64,000 nucleotides of DNA from Cadophora sp. MPI-SDFR-AT-0126 (GCA_020747065.1 JAGMVK010000006.1:2914001-2978000), one strand, 5' to 3'. Shown: positions 1 through 13,450, counted from the first letter of the stretch. Notes: generated by a model not told the origin, from the letters alone. Numbers and translations: made by a program.

Positions 1-2559
1 CGACCTTCGATTTAAAGCGCCTAAGTATATAGCTACTAACCTTACTTTATATGGCTAAGTTCCCTCTCTTAACTCCCTTGCTCTTTACTCCCTTACTAAG
101 TTAATATTACTACTAACCTCCTAGTACTAGTAATTAGGACGTATTTAACTTAGCGACTCCCCTCTTACACCTAGTAATAGTCTCTTACCTCGCTATTACG
201 AATATACGCTTTAGGCGTATATATACTTATGGGGTTAGAGGTCTAGGTAGCTGGTAGGAAGGCTAACGCGTTAGAGAAGGCGAGGACTATTAGATTCTTA
301 CTAAGGTAATAGGGGTTACTGAGGCTATCCCTGCTATTAAGTGTCTTCTCTTAGTTCTAAGGCTTTCTTACTAGGACATAAGACTTATTAAGTCGCTAGA
401 GGAGTTTACTGATATCTTGGAGAGTAAGGACTGTTACGAAGACTTAAGAGTGATAAGGGTCGCTCTTATTTCTGAATACTATTAAGGCTTCTCCTTAATT
501 AACGTCTAGCTATAGCGATTTCCGTCTAATATAGAGGCTATCTACTATAGAGGGTGTCTACTAGAAGTAGGCCTGACTCTCCTATCTTCAGAGTATAAGT
601 ATAGTATGCTAGAGGGTAATAGCTATTATAGGTTCATTCGCTTTTTAGTCTAGTAATAGTCTTAGGTATATCTGATAGCTCCTAGAAGACGTATAGGTCT
701 ACTACTAACTCTATTATCTTAAGGGCTAGCTAGTTGGAGCTTTTAACTTAAGTTACTTACTTTAGTAGAGGTACTTTAAGTATATTACATAGGCTTACGG
801 ATTCTGACTCTATTATACTATATCTGCACTCCTTACATTAATACTCTTACTAGTACTCAAGCTGCAGTAGACCTTGTGAGCTATATTCTTTCTATCTGCT
901 CCTCTCTAAGAGAGTGAAGATAATATAGATAAGAGCCTAGACCTAGTAGGCGTAACTAAAGTTAGGCTAATCTAGAGATAAACTAATACTCCTTCCTCTA
1001 GTGAAGTTACTTCGTTAAAGGTTGTTAGCTAATAGTATATTTAGGCCTTTAACGCGTAGGGAACTTTAACCCTTAGGTAATTCTAAGGCGCAGAGATATT
1101 AGCTTCATAGGGATAAGCTAGAGAGCTTCTGCTTTTAATAAGACCTTAATTAGCGAGTATTATATCTCCTTAGAAGCTATAGTAATAACCTGACTAGTAA
1201 GAAACTACTGGAATAGTAGACGGCGCAGGCAGTCCTAGGTCTAAGGTAACTAGAATCTCTCTAGTTCTATATGCGCTTTACGAGGGAAAAGGTTCTATAG
1301 GGCTAGTAGAACTAAGGTTTTTATTACTTTCCGCTAGTAGATATTCTCCTTTAGGTTACTCTTAATAATAGATCGGAGATCTTTATTACTAGGTAAAGCT
1401 TCTCTATTATTAGTACTATTAGTATTAGTAATACTTACCTTAGGAGATATCTTTTACTTATAGTCTTAGGGAAATCCTTTATTTTTACTAGCTATTCTCC
1501 TAGGGGCTTCCGCAGATAGGGGATTTAGTAAGTTATCTCAGGGAAGCGGCGCTTAAACAGGGGGTACTTTATATCAACCTTTACGTGTAAGGGACAGACC
1601 TTTTACTGCTTACTTCTAGAGTATACGCTTAAAGCCGTTATAGTTAGTTATTAGGACGCATAAATCAGGCCTATCCTACCTTCCTATTTAACGAGTAGCT
1701 TATTATTAACTCCGCGGAAGGTACTAGCGATAATAGAGAGCTCCATAGTTCATGTTATACACTTAAGGGAGTTATCAGCGCTAACATAAGTAATATTTAG
1801 CCTTATATTAAATAGTTACTCCGTAGAGCTAGATTATACTCTAATATTTCAGGGGTGTTCAGGCTCTACTTCTTACTAGCCTTTCGTGTCTTAGTGGTTT
1901 ATATGCTCTCTAAGTACCTATAGGCAGTGCTATAGCGAATTAAAGCTACTCTAAATAGTACTAGTAGAGATAAGTACTAGTAGTACTAGTAGTTATTTTC
2001 CTGTTTTAAAGAGTTAGCGTCCTCACTATTAGAGGTACTATTCTGAGGTTAACTACGCTAAGACTACCTTATATTAGTCTTATTAGCTCTATAAGATCTC
2101 TAGGATTCTAACAATAATTCCATCGTTTCGTCTGATTTAAATAGTAGGTATATCGGAAGCGTCTGTATTATAATTACTGTTGTTATTGTTGAAGTATTAT
2201 TAGCAGGGGTTTTCTAGGCCTGATTCAGCACTAACCTCTCTCTCTTAGTTACTAAGATAAGCGACAGATTCAGCGTCTTTAGCGCTATAGATAAACTTCT
2301 TTTGTACGTGAAATAGTTTTAGTATACTTCCAGCGAAGGTTAATTAGAGCTAAGGGCTATTAAGTCCTAGCTCTTTAAGCCTGTAGTAACCCTTTTCAGT
2401 ATTAGCTTATACTATCTTATATAGCCCTAACTACCGGAAATCTAAAGCTCTTTATATTAACTTGTCGATTTCCCTTACTAAATCGTATCAAAGGACTATA
2501 TCTTTGACTTGAAATAGTCTCCGTTAAATATTATGCTTATCGTTGAAAGCGTCTTAATC

Positions 2560-3200
2560 CTCTTATCTACAGCGGCTTTTGCGTAGTATTACTTCGTTGA
2601 TATTTTCTTACTGTATTTAAAACTGAATCGCCCTAAGTTATAATAACTTTAATCGATTAGTAACTTCTTCTATAAACAGGGTTCTCCAGGTAGGGTATCG
2701 TGTTTCTATAAGGAGGATAAGTTCTTTGCTGTAAACTATATAGAAGGGTATAAAGCTTATAAGTCCGTGTACTATTATCTGATCCGTAAATAATACTACC
2801 GGAAAGTTTTCGATCCACTAATTTCCCATCTTAGAGAGAGTATTTTTAATCAGCCCGTAGCCTCGTTCAGCTATACTATTCGCTCTTAGGTTATAGGCTA
2901 ACACTTATATACGCTATATCTCCATTCTATTTAGGAGCTAAATCACTTCTCCTACGTTCTCTTTACCCCTGTCAACTACTATTCTCCAGAATAGGCCGTA
3001 GCGGCAAATAATATCTTCCCAAATAAAAGTAGCTACAGCTGCCGCTATCTTATATATAAGAGCCCGTGCCTTGACCCAACTACTTATATCGTCCCTAGCA
3101 ATAACTAAATATTACTTTCCTTATCGTTTAGTTATATAAGTAATGTCTAAGGCCTACTTCTCTATTAAACCGTTAGAAGCTGTAAGGAAAAGAAGTTCTT
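2560..3200 (-). pseudogene. Element 1 integrase core, degenerate
   Basis: The minus-strand translation, ignoring stops, gives a segment like the end of a gypsy integrase catalytic core: ERGYG-type (usually ERGHxxI) followed by LSKMG and later a YY-rich segment before the C-terminal region. Several stops lie at positions where Trp or Gln is expected. It lies downstream of the RNase H segment in element order, as expected for Ty3/gypsy. Boundaries are approximate. Confidence 0.6.
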
Positions 3201-3859
3201 CTTACTATCTTAGTAATCTTAGTTAGTATTCCAGGCAAGTTTAAACGAAATTCATAGTGTCTTTATAGTACCCCTTCTAAAAGTAGCGTATAGAAATACA
3301 GTAATAAGTACTTTCCCTCCCTTTATACCTAGAGTCGTTATAATAACTTCGAAGAATCCATACTTTATCTCGATCAGTATTAATTATAAGCCTAATAAGG
3401 GCTCCTTTCATTAGTAGCTTCCAGATTTTCCGGCTATATACTCCAAAATTTAGAGCTTCTTTCTTAAAGGCATAAAAGGTCTTTTAATCTATTCCTTCCG
3501 GGGTCTTAAGTATCGTTAAGTATAAGGCAATTTGTATAAAGTAATCGAAGTATTCGGAAGAAGAAACCGGGAACTTATATTTAGCGTTCGATTCTATATC
3601 GGAAGTAGCACTAGAGCTTTCTGTGAGTTCTCCGCCTTCTCTAAGTTATTGTACTCGTAATTTCATATCTTAAAGAATAGCGTTTCGCTTCATTAACTCC
3701 AGGTCTATTATAACCGCCTCTTCCTTATTATTAAGCTTCATAAGGCAAATCTTATAAGCTCTAAGTTCTGAGAGAATCTAATCTTCGTTATTATTAGAAG
3801 TATTATTATTAAAGTTAGTATTGTTTAAGTACTTCAGCCTCCTAGAGAGAGAGTCTGCT

Positions 3860-4260
3860 GTAGTATACGTAGAGCCTTTAATATGTCGTACCTTGAAGTC
3901 GAAAAGCCTTATCTAGGTAAGCTATCTTATAAGTATAGCCCCGGGGTAGTTATTAATAGCGCTGTTAAGCTATACTACTAGAGTATTAGCGTCGGTTTCC
4001 AGGATAAAATGTACTCCTATAAGCTAAATCTTTAGCTTCTTCAGAATATAAAGCACCCCTTTACACTTCCTCTTTATAGCGTCGTAGCTACGTTTAGCCT
4101 TATTCCAGTATCCGCTTTTATACCGAGTAGGGCGTACTCGTCTACTAATAAGATCTCTTTAGCCTAAGTAGCCTTCCTAGCTAAATCTACTAGAGTTAAC
4201 CGCTACTACTATTTCCCTAGCGTCCTTATTATAGTCGACCCTATAAAGTACTAGAGCCGT
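3860..4260 (-). pseudogene. Element 1 RNase H domain, degenerate
   Basis: The minus-strand reading contains the fungal gypsy RNase H pattern: a SGYWN-like turn, a YDAIK-KC helix followed by LKKL, then HFILETDA-TLV and a LFDF end. The spacing suits RNase H directly after a reverse transcriptase. Stops interrupt the frame, several at expected Trp/Gln codons. It belongs to the same decayed polyprotein as the flanking domains. Confidence 0.7.
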
Positions 4261-4299
4261 ATAAAGAGCGTCTTAAAGTCTCTTTATTACTTTTCCAGT

Positions 4300-5240
4300 A
4301 AGCCCTTCGGGTTTAAATAGAAAGGAGACTCCCTTTCTTAAGAGGTTATAGAGGAGTTCAGTAATATATCGAAAGTCTTTAATCTAAATCTGAAAGTAAA
4401 TAATAAGGCCGAGAAATCCTTTAACCTCAGAGATATTTTTCAGTTCCTTCTAATTCTATATCTTAATAAGGTATACTACTAAGGGCTCTCTACCTTTTAA
4501 ATTATAAGTATAGCTTATAATATCTAATCCATTAAGGTAAAACTGAGATTTAGCTCTAATAGTCGCTCTAGCTCTCTTAAGTCTTTCTAGAGTCTTATTA
4601 AGATTAACGATATACTTCAACATAAATTAGCGAATCCCCGAAGAAGTATTAATAGTAGCTTAATTGTAGTTCGTATACGGGCCTTTAACGCCTATATTAT
4701 TAAGAAATAGCATAGTAATAGTCGGTATAATATCCTTTAAGATTCTTAACATCGTCCGTATAAATTAAGCGACTAAATTAGTACACCCTTAAGGTAAAGT
4801 AGTGTTTCTAACTAGCCTTATATATAGCATATAGAACACTGTCATATCTCGACTTAATTAGTGGAGTATTTATTAATTGTAGCCGAAATAGAAGTTAACA
4901 AGACTAGCCATTTAATAACCGGCGAACTCTTTAGAGAACTCGTCCACTAAAGGAAGTAAGTTTACGTCCTATTAAGTTACTGCGTTTAGTATAGTCGCTA
5001 AGTTAATAAGCTTATATTTCCCGGGCTCTTTCTTCTTAACTAGGAACTAAGTATTTCAATAGGGTCCTTCTAAGAGTTCAAGTACCCCCTTATCTAATCG
5101 CTCTTGCACTATCTTTGTAACTTCAGGTACTAGTGCTCTTAGTAAGGGGAAATTTAGTACTTACCATGCCTTATAAGGTATTATTTTAATAATCACCGGA
5201 GGGGAAACATCTTCGTGGAACCTTCTATATTCAGGCTATT
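4300..5240 (-). pseudogene. Element 1 reverse transcriptase, degenerate
   Basis: The minus-strand reading starts with an ERLDKGVLE-type entry, then FLVKKKEPGKYKLIN, characteristic of one fungal Ty3/gypsy RT group. It continues through QRTMLRILKDI and IGVKGPYT, and ends with RAGATI-AKSQF-LNGLDI-like residues and a GR-P turn. The expected catalytic Asp pair region is recognisable but decayed. Many in-frame stops make it non-functional. Confidence 0.75.
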
Positions 5241-6080
5241 TAAACGCTATAGCTCCTTCTTTATTCAGTATTATCTTGTTGAAAAGAGCTCTCTCCTCTA
5301 GCTATAGCGAGTTACTAATATTAAGTCTTAATAACCTTTCTAGAGTGAGTCTAGAACCCCAGAGTAGACTCGAAAACCGAGGTAGTAGAAGGTACTGAAA
5401 TTTCCCATATTAAACTTATTACATATCTCTCTCTCTTAATCTTTAGTACTAATCTTCTCTTCTACTAGGGATATTCCTTATTAGATCTGCTTCATTAACT
5501 AACTGAACTTTCTTTACTTTTATCTTATATATTATACTGACTCGGGCTAAATATACTTATAAAGGCCTTCTGTAGTAAGGGTACTTGATATCAAGTTTTC
5601 CGTAATTTATAGTGAATAAAAATGTCGAATTAGGGTTAATAACTAGAGAGGGGTCTAATAGAGCTTCCTTAATAATACTTTCTAGTATAAAATTTTAAAG
5701 AGTAGATTCCGGAATATAAAACTCCTTCTTAAGGAACTTAATAGTTACTATAAGCTCTGTTTTAGCTATAGGAAGTAAATTAGTACTTAGCTTAGGGGAG
5801 TTAAGGTCGGAGGTAGAAGTCTAAGTGTTGTCCCTCCCTTTAAAAAGCTTGCCCTTAAGCGTAGGAAAATTAAATTAAGAGTATTCTATTATTCTAACTG
5901 CTAAGCTCTCTTTATAGTTAGCTATTTATTTTCCGAGAACTTATCTTAGGTATTATACTTAGTGTCCTTATCTTAGTAGACTATTCCGATAGTATATTAC
6001 TTTTTTAAGGTTTCAGTATCTTTAGCTTCTTCTGTAGTATTATTTATCTTAATAGTAGTAATAAGATAAGAGCGAGAGTC

Positions 6081-6428
6081 TTATAAGTCAGCGAGTACTT
6101 TACTACTATTATAATCGGAAGAGTATCGAAACGTTAACTTAGATTTACGGAAGAATAGAAATCCTAAGATGATTTTAATACTAGGAGTATCTATAATATA
6201 GAACCTCGTATAGATAATATAATTTCCGATCGCTATAGGAATATTATCAGTGAACTTAAGGAATCGAGACCGGGTTCTAGTAATAGTTTTTAGGGCTATA
6301 TTATAGTTATTAGTAATAGCTAGCTTAAGCTTTATCGCCGCTTCTAGTATTATATAACTAACTTCGGCTCTAGTGTCTAAGGTAGCACGAACGTCGCTGA
6401 TTATTATACGTCTAGGCATGGTGACCAC
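6081..6428 (-). pseudogene. Element 1 aspartic protease (retropepsin) fragment
   Basis: This 115-codon open stretch holds a retropepsin-like fold: an ATLDTRAEVSYI segment, where active-site DTG has become DTR by a G to A change, and a downstream IILGFLFFRKSKLTF segment corresponding to the usual ILGxPWFxKH flap/C-terminal region. The loss of the catalytic Gly and the surrounding stops show it is dead. It sits between the gag-like region on its right and the RT on its left, in the correct order for gypsy pol on the minus strand. Confidence 0.75.
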
Positions 6429-7599
6429 TAGTTTAGGCGTTGAAGAGTAGTAAGACTAAGTACTGTCTAAGCTAGTTTCAATAGGGTTAACGCTAAATAC
6501 CTTCCCGTGATAAACGCTTACTGAAGCGCTATTAGCGCTAGCCTTACAAGTGCTTTGTTAGTATTATAAGAAGGGTTACTAGAGGTTAGTAAGAAAAGTA
6601 AGTAGAGGTAGTCCGAGAAAAGGAATAAAACTAATTAATAAGAGTGAAATAAAGCGTGAAATAAGAAACTCAACAGATTAGGCGATTTAGGCCCGCTAGC
6701 TTCGTTAGTAAGTTTTAAGCTTTCGAACATAAAGGTACTACTTTAGGCCGCTCCCTACGGTCCTTTATTCCTTTTCTGAAAGTGGTACCTATTAATAGCT
6801 CTCTATCTCTAGGGTAAGCTTATCATGAGGAGATATTTTCAGAAACGAAGCTTCTTTCTCTGAGTCGTAACCCTATAACTTAGCGTTTCCTTCCTTGTAC
6901 TCGTTAATATTTATAAGAGGTAACTATAGTATAGGTCTTTATTAGAGAATATCGTCTGAGTCGATTAACGCCTCTAGTGACTATACTTTAGCTTCCTCTA
7001 CTTATTATACCTTTCTATACTTCTATATTAACTAATTAATAGTTCCGGTAGAAGGGTTTACTACCTTAGGAGGGTCGATTAGCACTATTAACTCTCCTAG
7101 AGTGAGATTTCCAGGGATCTCTTTTAAGTTCAATAGCTTATCTAGTACATTCTCGTACCTATAACTGTTCCGAAATAATACTTCATATACGCAAGGGTTC
7201 CTTGAACTTACCCTACGTAAGCTATACTTCGGAATTACTAAAGGAGGGGTTTAAGTAGGCCTTAATTCTTTTACTATTTTACGAATAAAGGCTAATAATA
7301 TAGAAGGTTTTATAGTAGAGGGAGGTTTACTAGGGCTAATCTTTTTAGTATTCTATTTAAGGATCTCTATAAGCGTTTTACGAGATTCCTTAGGGTTATT
7401 AATATTTATAGTACTTAAGAAGCGAGTATCTCCCTAAGCTTTAGTAAACTATACTCCTTCAGTGATTTCTTCAGGGAATTTCAGTTATCTATAAGTAGCG
7501 TGTACTTTAATCTAATCCTGGAGTTTAGCTTCTGTATTATAGAGTTATTTCCGCGAAGCTATAGAGCGAGCTCTAGTCTCTACTGGCTGTACTTAGAAT

Positions 7600-9290
7600 T
7601 CCTTAGTATCTAAGTCTCCCTTAGTATACGTATAGAGGCTTTGAATTCTTACTAGGGTATCCCTACTATAAACTTAGGCGAGGATATCTAAGGTATTAAC
7701 TAGTCCTAAGTCGAGTTCAACTTCTAAGCTATCTATGGAGTTATTATAAGTCGGCTCTCGCGCTAGTGCGGCCTGTACCTATAAGTCAAGAAAATCCTTT
7801 TCCGCTTGAGCTCTCCTTACTAGATCAGGACTATATATAGTGTTAAGTACTTTCTTTAGCACCTCTTATCTCCGGGGAATATCGCTATTAGGGAATATTA
7901 CAGGGTACTTCAACTTCTCTTCTTCCTAAGGGCTAATATAAATATAGTTGTTATTATTAGCTTTGTGAATTATCCCTAAACTGATAAATTTCTTATAGTT
8001 ATGGCACTGATTTATATATTAGTAGAAAGCTTAAGGTCTTATTCCCGGAAGGCGCTTATTATAGTACTATTTATACCTCTTTTTATTGTTACCGTAGTAA
8101 CTGGCGCTACAATTATAGCGGCTAGACCTGCTAGTAGGCTGACTCTTACCTTACTGAATTAGGGCCTCCTTAGTGGTATACTTAGTGTACTGAATCGAGT
8201 TGATCTTAAACGTTAACTAAGAGTTAGAGATTCACTTAACTATTCCCTGAAGGATCTAGAGGTCCCTTAGCCCTTTAGTAATAACGTCGAGGTCGTAGTC
8301 CGATACTTGAGTAGTATTATTCTTGATCTTCTGAATAGTCGGAATTAAGTCTTCGCTAACCGAAGCAGTAACTCGATTTAAGGAGCTAGGCCTTGTAGTC
8401 TTAGAATCGTCTTAGAAGGCTCGTTGTATCTGAGTAGTAGGAGCGTTATCTTAGTAGGTAGTAAAGTCGGCCTGAAATCTAGTAGTATTACCTGCCCGAA
8501 TTATTAGTAGTACTAGCTTAGTAAAGTAATTAATATTTAAATACCCCGCGGAATTATTACTAATACTCTGCTCCTTAACTAGTGTATTAATGTCCTTAGT
8601 AAGAGAGATCCTGGTCTCTACTACTTTAAATACTTTAGAGAATAGGGCTAAGTTATTAGTATTAAACTAGCCCCCGCTCTATTAAACCGATACCTCTATA
8701 GCTTTCTTTTTAAGGTATACCGGAAGTGTAAATAGGAATCGAAGTACGATTTACCTATCTGTAAGATCGCTCTTATTTTTATAATTAATAGCGACTTCCT
8801 TGAACGCCCTGCAGAATCAATAGACTTCTGTCGGGTCAGAGTCTGTTAATTAAAGAAGTCGAAAGTCGTGAATAAGAGTATTAAGGTAGCTAATAGTATG
8901 TAAGCGGTAATATGAATCGAGACTCTGATACTCCTTTTGAATTATAGTACTAAACTCCTTGAAGGTGCCGGAGGCGTACCCCGGGAGCCTCTTGAGATTC
9001 CATACTACAGAAAGTTCAGCGTACTTAATGACCCACTACTTTATTTTATCCTCTGAAATAACCCTTCGACTCTTAAATAGGCGAACGAGGCTCTTAAGAT
9101 ATTAAGTAGCTTCTCGCCTGTCGAAGTATAAAGCCCCGATACTACGAGCTAGTGGTATAAGTTACTGAACGTTGATCCACTACTTAGTGTCTTAGAGGTA
9201 GCCTTTATCTCCTGCTTCAGAAGGGGTCTTAGCTCCTTCGGATAGCCCTAAGCTACTCGAAGTAATACTGGCTTTACCCTTATCTTCCGA
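7600..9290 (-). pseudogene. Element 1 gag region with degenerate zinc knuckle
   Basis: The minus-strand translation, ignoring stops, gives a gag-like helical segment (DFR-L, DSDPTEVY, FCRAFKEVAINYKNKSDL near 8760-8900) and a CYNC start of a CCHC knuckle near 8100 whose later ligands have been lost. Frame and termini cannot be set exactly because of many RIP-type stops. The short plus-strand open frame at 9292-9474 is taken as a chance frame. Confidence 0.55.
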
Positions 9291-9728
9291 GATGTTAGGC
9301 TTTAATAAGCCTGTATCAGCGGTTAGTCCTACTTATAAGGTGTCCACTGAAGCGCTTAAGGGAGTTCCAGCTTTAGGGCTACTAGAGCCTATTACCTTCT
9401 TCTCTTTAGGGCTAGTATTTCCAGTGTTATTTACTGGTATAGTGTTAGGTTTACTAGCTAGCGTTATTATATGAGGTTTATACGTATAAAATAGAGTATA
9501 ATAGTAATTCCAGAAGGTAAAGAAATATAAGTGTTCCGTAGAATAGAAGAAAATAGTAGTAAAGGTAACTATAAAAGACTTAATCCTCCTAAACAGCGCT
9601 TAGGTAGACTTTCCCTAGGTATACTAGCCCCTAGATAAAGCTCCCTAAGAACCCCTTAGGTAGAATTCCTTTAACTATCTCTTTTGAAATAAGTAAAGAC
9701 TTAGTATAGAAAAGATAAAGGAAATATA

Positions 9729-10118
9729 TGTAACGTACGGTCAAGCTGGTGTTGCTTGAGAGTGCGAAGGTTAGTGGGTTGGTGGGTAGGGACGCTGTTA
9801 CTGATTAAGGCTAGTAACCGTTGTAAGTTACTAAGTATGGTGTGAAGATACTTTATTTAAGTTAAGCACGAGGCTTCTATCTACTGTAGGAAATACTGTC
9901 GGTTTATATAGAATCCGGTGCTTACTAAGGAGTCCTTCTTAGTATGGAGTCCGCTAAGCCTGGAGTCCTCCTTCCTCTAGGGACTCTACTACGTGTGGAC
10001 TCTATCACGTGACTCTTATGGCCTTCCTGGTCTTGGCTTCTCTGTGCAGTAGGGCTGCCGAGCCTCAGGGCTAAGACGCGCCTGACCTATGCGGCTATGA
10101 TTCCTATGTTCCGTAATA
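9729..10118 (-). repeat. Element 2 3' LTR
   Basis: This 390-bp LTR aligns without gaps to the copy at 15832-16221. I count 21 differences by eye, all transitions, most of the form CA/TA or TG/TA, so both copies were RIP-mutated after insertion. On the element's strand the left copy begins with TA where the right copy keeps TG. Confidence 0.93.
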
Positions 10119-10131
10119 CTATCCCCTTTCT
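10119..10131 (-). other. Element 2 polypurine tract
   Basis: On the minus strand a run of purines including GAAAGGGGATAG lies immediately upstream of the 3' LTR, the usual plus-strand priming site of LTR retrotransposons. Confidence 0.6.
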
Positions 10132-10619
10132 GGCTTAGTGTGTCCCTACGCTAATAGGTATAATAACGAAATCCTTTGTCCTAACTAACGTTCCTTCTTA
10201 TTATTTCCTGTTATGCTATCTATCTCCTACTAAAAGAAGAAGTAGCGTATCGCACTTGCGGTGCGTATCGAAAAGGCGGGCCGCGCCGTATAGCCGTGCT
10301 CCTTCTGTTGGTCGCAGTCCCGAAAATGTTTTTTGAACCTTTAAGAGGGTGCCCGCTGCTCTAAGTGCGTTCGCTCGAAGAGGGCCTGCGATACTATAGG
10401 CTATCTGCCTGAGCGTCCTCCCCTGAAGTAAGTTTGTTGTTTTTTCCTCTGCTCGCGTTCCAAGCGGATTCCTACCTCTCCTCCTGAGCTGTTGCCTTTT
10501 GTTAACGATAACTGGCTTCCCTGGCTCCCTGATCCTTCGACGGACCTTGATCCTAGCGATCCCTTGTGGTCGGAGATGGGTTTCAGTGATGTTGTTTCCT
10601 AGGGCTTACCTAGGTTTTT

Positions 10620-10810
10620 AACTGGAACTGTTGAAGTAGTTTCGGGTAGTTCAGATTCTCTGTAGGTTCCTATGAGTTTTCTTCCTGGCTGTACTCCTTC
10701 TATTTCACTAAATACTCCTGCTGACCTGCGATAGTAGTCCGGGTGTCGAGTAGCTTTTCTACCTCGTACTCGTCTGGGTTATTTTCTAGCTGTATTTCTT
10801 TGTCTATTAC
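10620..10810 (-). pseudogene. Element 2 chromodomain at integrase C-terminus
   Basis: The minus-strand translation reads DEYEVEKLLD, then EYLVK followed by a stop at the expected Trp, then KEYSQEENS and EPTENL. This is the canonical chromodomain pattern (EYLVKW-G-..ENTWEPxENL) with Trp codons turned to stops by RIP. It follows the integrase, which places the element among chromoviruses. Chromodomains of this type usually guide integration to heterochromatin, which would fit insertion into an older repeat. Confidence 0.8.
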
Positions 10811-11199
10811 TAGTGGTGTTAGTCCCTTAGCGGGCTTTAGTAAGGATATATAGAAAACAGGGTGGAGTTTGGAATTTTCCGGTAGCTGTAGTTTGAAATT
10901 AACGGGCCCTTTTTCTTCTAGTATCTCGAAGGGTCCGAGTTTTTTGAAGTCTAATTTCGTACTTAGCTGTTTTATTTTAATGTATTTACGTAGTAGGTAT
11001 ACTTTATCCCCCCTCTTTAGCGGAGGTCCTATACTTTGCTTTTGGTTACTGTATTTCGCAGTTCTTAGGTTTAAGAACTTAATGTCTCTAGATAACTGTT
11101 ATTATAGTTCCTTAAGTTTATCCGCGAGTACTACTGATTGCTGTGCGTTAGTGTCGTCCTTTCTTGGCTGTTTGTAGGCTTTAGGCTCGTAGCTATAGT

Positions 11200-11950
11200 T
11201 GGCGAAGAAGGGCGATACTGAGGTAGTCTTGTTTTTGGCGCTATTAAGTGCGAACTGGGTAAGTGGGAGGAGTTCTACCTAATTGCTTTATTCCCGGTTG
11301 ATATAACTGCGTAAGTACTGTTCTAGCGACTAGTTAAGCCTTTCCGTTTACTTGTCCGTTTACAGGTAGAAGGCGGTTGACATCTTGTGGTTTAGCCTTA
11401 TCTGGTTCATCAGTGATGTCCAGAATTTAGAGGTGAATAGTTTGTCTCGGTCGGATATAATTTCCTTTAGTAGCCCGTGTTAGCTTATTACGACCTTAAG
11501 GAATATATACGCTAGTTCCTGTGTGTTACTTCCTTCCTTATATAGGACGAAGTACTTGTATTTGGTGAGTCGGTCCGTTATGACCTATATAGCGTTAAAC
11601 ACTGTCTTCGTTATTAGTTCCTTTGACGGTGGTAGCTTAACGATGAAGTCGAATACTATGGACTCCTATGCTTTTTCTGGTATTAGGGGCGACTGGAGTA
11701 ACCCGTAGAGTGTATGTCTGCTTGACTTGCTCTTAGCGTACAGGTCGCATTCCCTAATGATCGTTTCGATGTGCTTCCTTATTCCTGGGAAGTAATAATC
11801 TCTGGCTATCTGTTCGAAGGTTCTCGCGATTCCCTGGTGTCCGTGCGCGGGCAGCGAGTGCTGTTTAATAACGAACTATTATCTTAGTTTAGCCGGGATA
11901 TAGATAAGGCCTTTGAATCGTAGGATACTATTGTTATCTGTGAAAAAGTC
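11200..11950 (-). pseudogene. Element 2 integrase region
   Basis: This lies between the RNase H segment and the chromodomain on the minus strand, where gypsy integrase is expected. I did not trace each catalytic residue. Assignment rests on order and spacing, and the frame carries stops. The plus-strand open frames here (for example 11523-11708) are antisense shadows. Confidence 0.55.
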
Positions 11951-12239
11951 CTTTGTTTATGACGTTATTACTCGCGCGGCGTATTTGTTGTTTAGATATA
12001 CTTTCCTGATTTATTGCGTAAGTGTCTCGTCTTCCATTACTGTAAGGGTTACGAGGAGCTCGTGGTTATACTCTAGGCTGTGGGCTCCTTCCTTAAGTAT
12101 TGCTCTAGGTCTCTCTATTAGTTTACCCGAGTAGTCTTATCGTCTACTAAGGGCGTCAGCTCTTGCGTTTTCCGACTCTTTCCGATACGTGATGTTAAGT
12201 TTCAGCGTAGATAGCTCTTCTGACTACCTGACTTATTAT

Positions 12240-12460
12240 CTATTCAGTATCTTGGTTATAGTAAAGGATATGAGGTTCTTATGATCTGTCTATACTTAGA
12301 TCGTGTGTCTCGCTCCTTCCAGGTAGTGGCGCTACTGCTTGCAGGCGGCTACTATAGCTAATAATTCCTTATCGTGTACGTCGTAGTTGAGCTCGGCGGG
12401 CGAAAATGTCTGCGAGTAGTACGCGATAGGTTGTAGTTTCCCGTTATGCTTCTGGCTTAG
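12240..12460 (-). pseudogene. Element 2 RNase H region
   Basis: This is placed by order between the RT and the integrase on the minus strand. The sequence is less decayed than in element 1 but still interrupted by stops. The residues were not traced individually, so the limits are approximate. Confidence 0.5.
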
Positions 12461-12549
12461 GTAAGCCCCGAGGGCGAAGTCTGATGCATCGGTCTCTATG
12501 ACTATTTCTAGTGTTAGATCGTAAGTGGCTAGGACTGGGGCGCTAGTAA

Positions 12550-13450
12550 AGCGGCTTTTAAGTAGCTTGAAAGTAGCTTATGCCCCCGCTGTCTACTGAA
12601 AGTCCTGGTCTTTTTTAGTAAGATCCGTAAGTAGCTTGGCTATTGCGGAGTAGTTATGTATAAACCTCCTATAGAAGTTGGCGAACCCTAGGAAGGACTG
12701 TACCTACGTGACTGTTATTAGTTCAGGCTATGCTAGGATAGCCTCGACCTTGGCTAGGTCCATGCGGATTCCGTGTCTTCCTATAATGAATCCTAAGAAG
12801 TGGGTTTCTTCTTGATGAAATTCGCACTTCTTTGGTTTAAGGAGGAGCTTAGCGGTTCGTAGCTTCGCTAATATCTTCTTTACGTGTTGAATATACTCGG
12901 TTTTATCCTTAGAGTAGATGAGTATATTATCTAAGTAAGCGACTACGAAAACATCGAGGTATTCGTGTAGCTAGTCGTTGATTATCTGTTAGTAGGACGT
13001 GGGTGCGTTCGTAAGCTTAAACGGCATAACCTAGTATTTATATAAGTTATAGCGTATTCTGAACGCTATTTTCCATTCTTTACCTTCCTTTATCCTGATA
13101 AGGTTGTAAGCGCTTCTTATATCTAGGGTTATGAATATAGTTACTCCTTATAGTTAATCGTGTAACTTATTAATTAAGAGTAATGGGTACCGATCCTTAA
13201 TAGTGATACTATTAAGTATGCGGTAGTCGACGTATAGGCGGAGTTTCCCGTCCTTTTTTAGGATAAATAGCGTTGGGCTGGCGGCGGATGAGGTGGATAG
13301 TCGTATGAACCCTTTAGCTAGGTTCTTATTGATATATTCCTTCAGGTGTTATAGCTTTACTGCGAATTACTAATATATTAGTCCGAAGCTAGGCGTTTTT
13401 CCTGGTTCTAGGGGTATCTCGTGGTCCTATAGTTAGTGCTCTGGAAGGGC
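12550..13450 (-). pseudogene. Element 2 reverse transcriptase
   Basis: The minus-strand frame reads FVVAYLDNILIYSKDKTEYI, the catalytic YLDDILIYS motif with the second Asp changed to Asn (GAT to AAT). It continues with KLLLKPKKCEFH, ETHFLGFIIG and GIRMDLAKVEAI, which are typical gypsy RT C-terminal motifs. The D to N change alone would abolish polymerase activity. Other stops occur upstream. Confidence 0.85.

Larger units (their letters stand above)
1..9728 (-). mobile_element. Gypsy element 1, 3' part, heavily RIP-mutated, cut by left edge
   Basis: Read on the minus strand this stretch gives gag, retropepsin, reverse transcriptase, RNase H and integrase in Ty3/gypsy order, running from about 9.3 kb down to the left window edge. 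Every domain is broken by many stops, mostly TAG/TAA at expected Trp or Gln positions, and the DNA is rich in TA dinucleotides, as RIP would leave it. The 3' LTR lies outside the window. The 5' leader continues on the far side of element 2 at 16227, so the original element was contiguous and later interrupted. No reading frame is functional. Confidence 0.85.

Noticed and set aside
9292..9474. Plus-strand 60-codon open frame with a hydrophobic end
   Set aside because: It lies antisense to the decayed gag of element 1, with no domain and no independent support.
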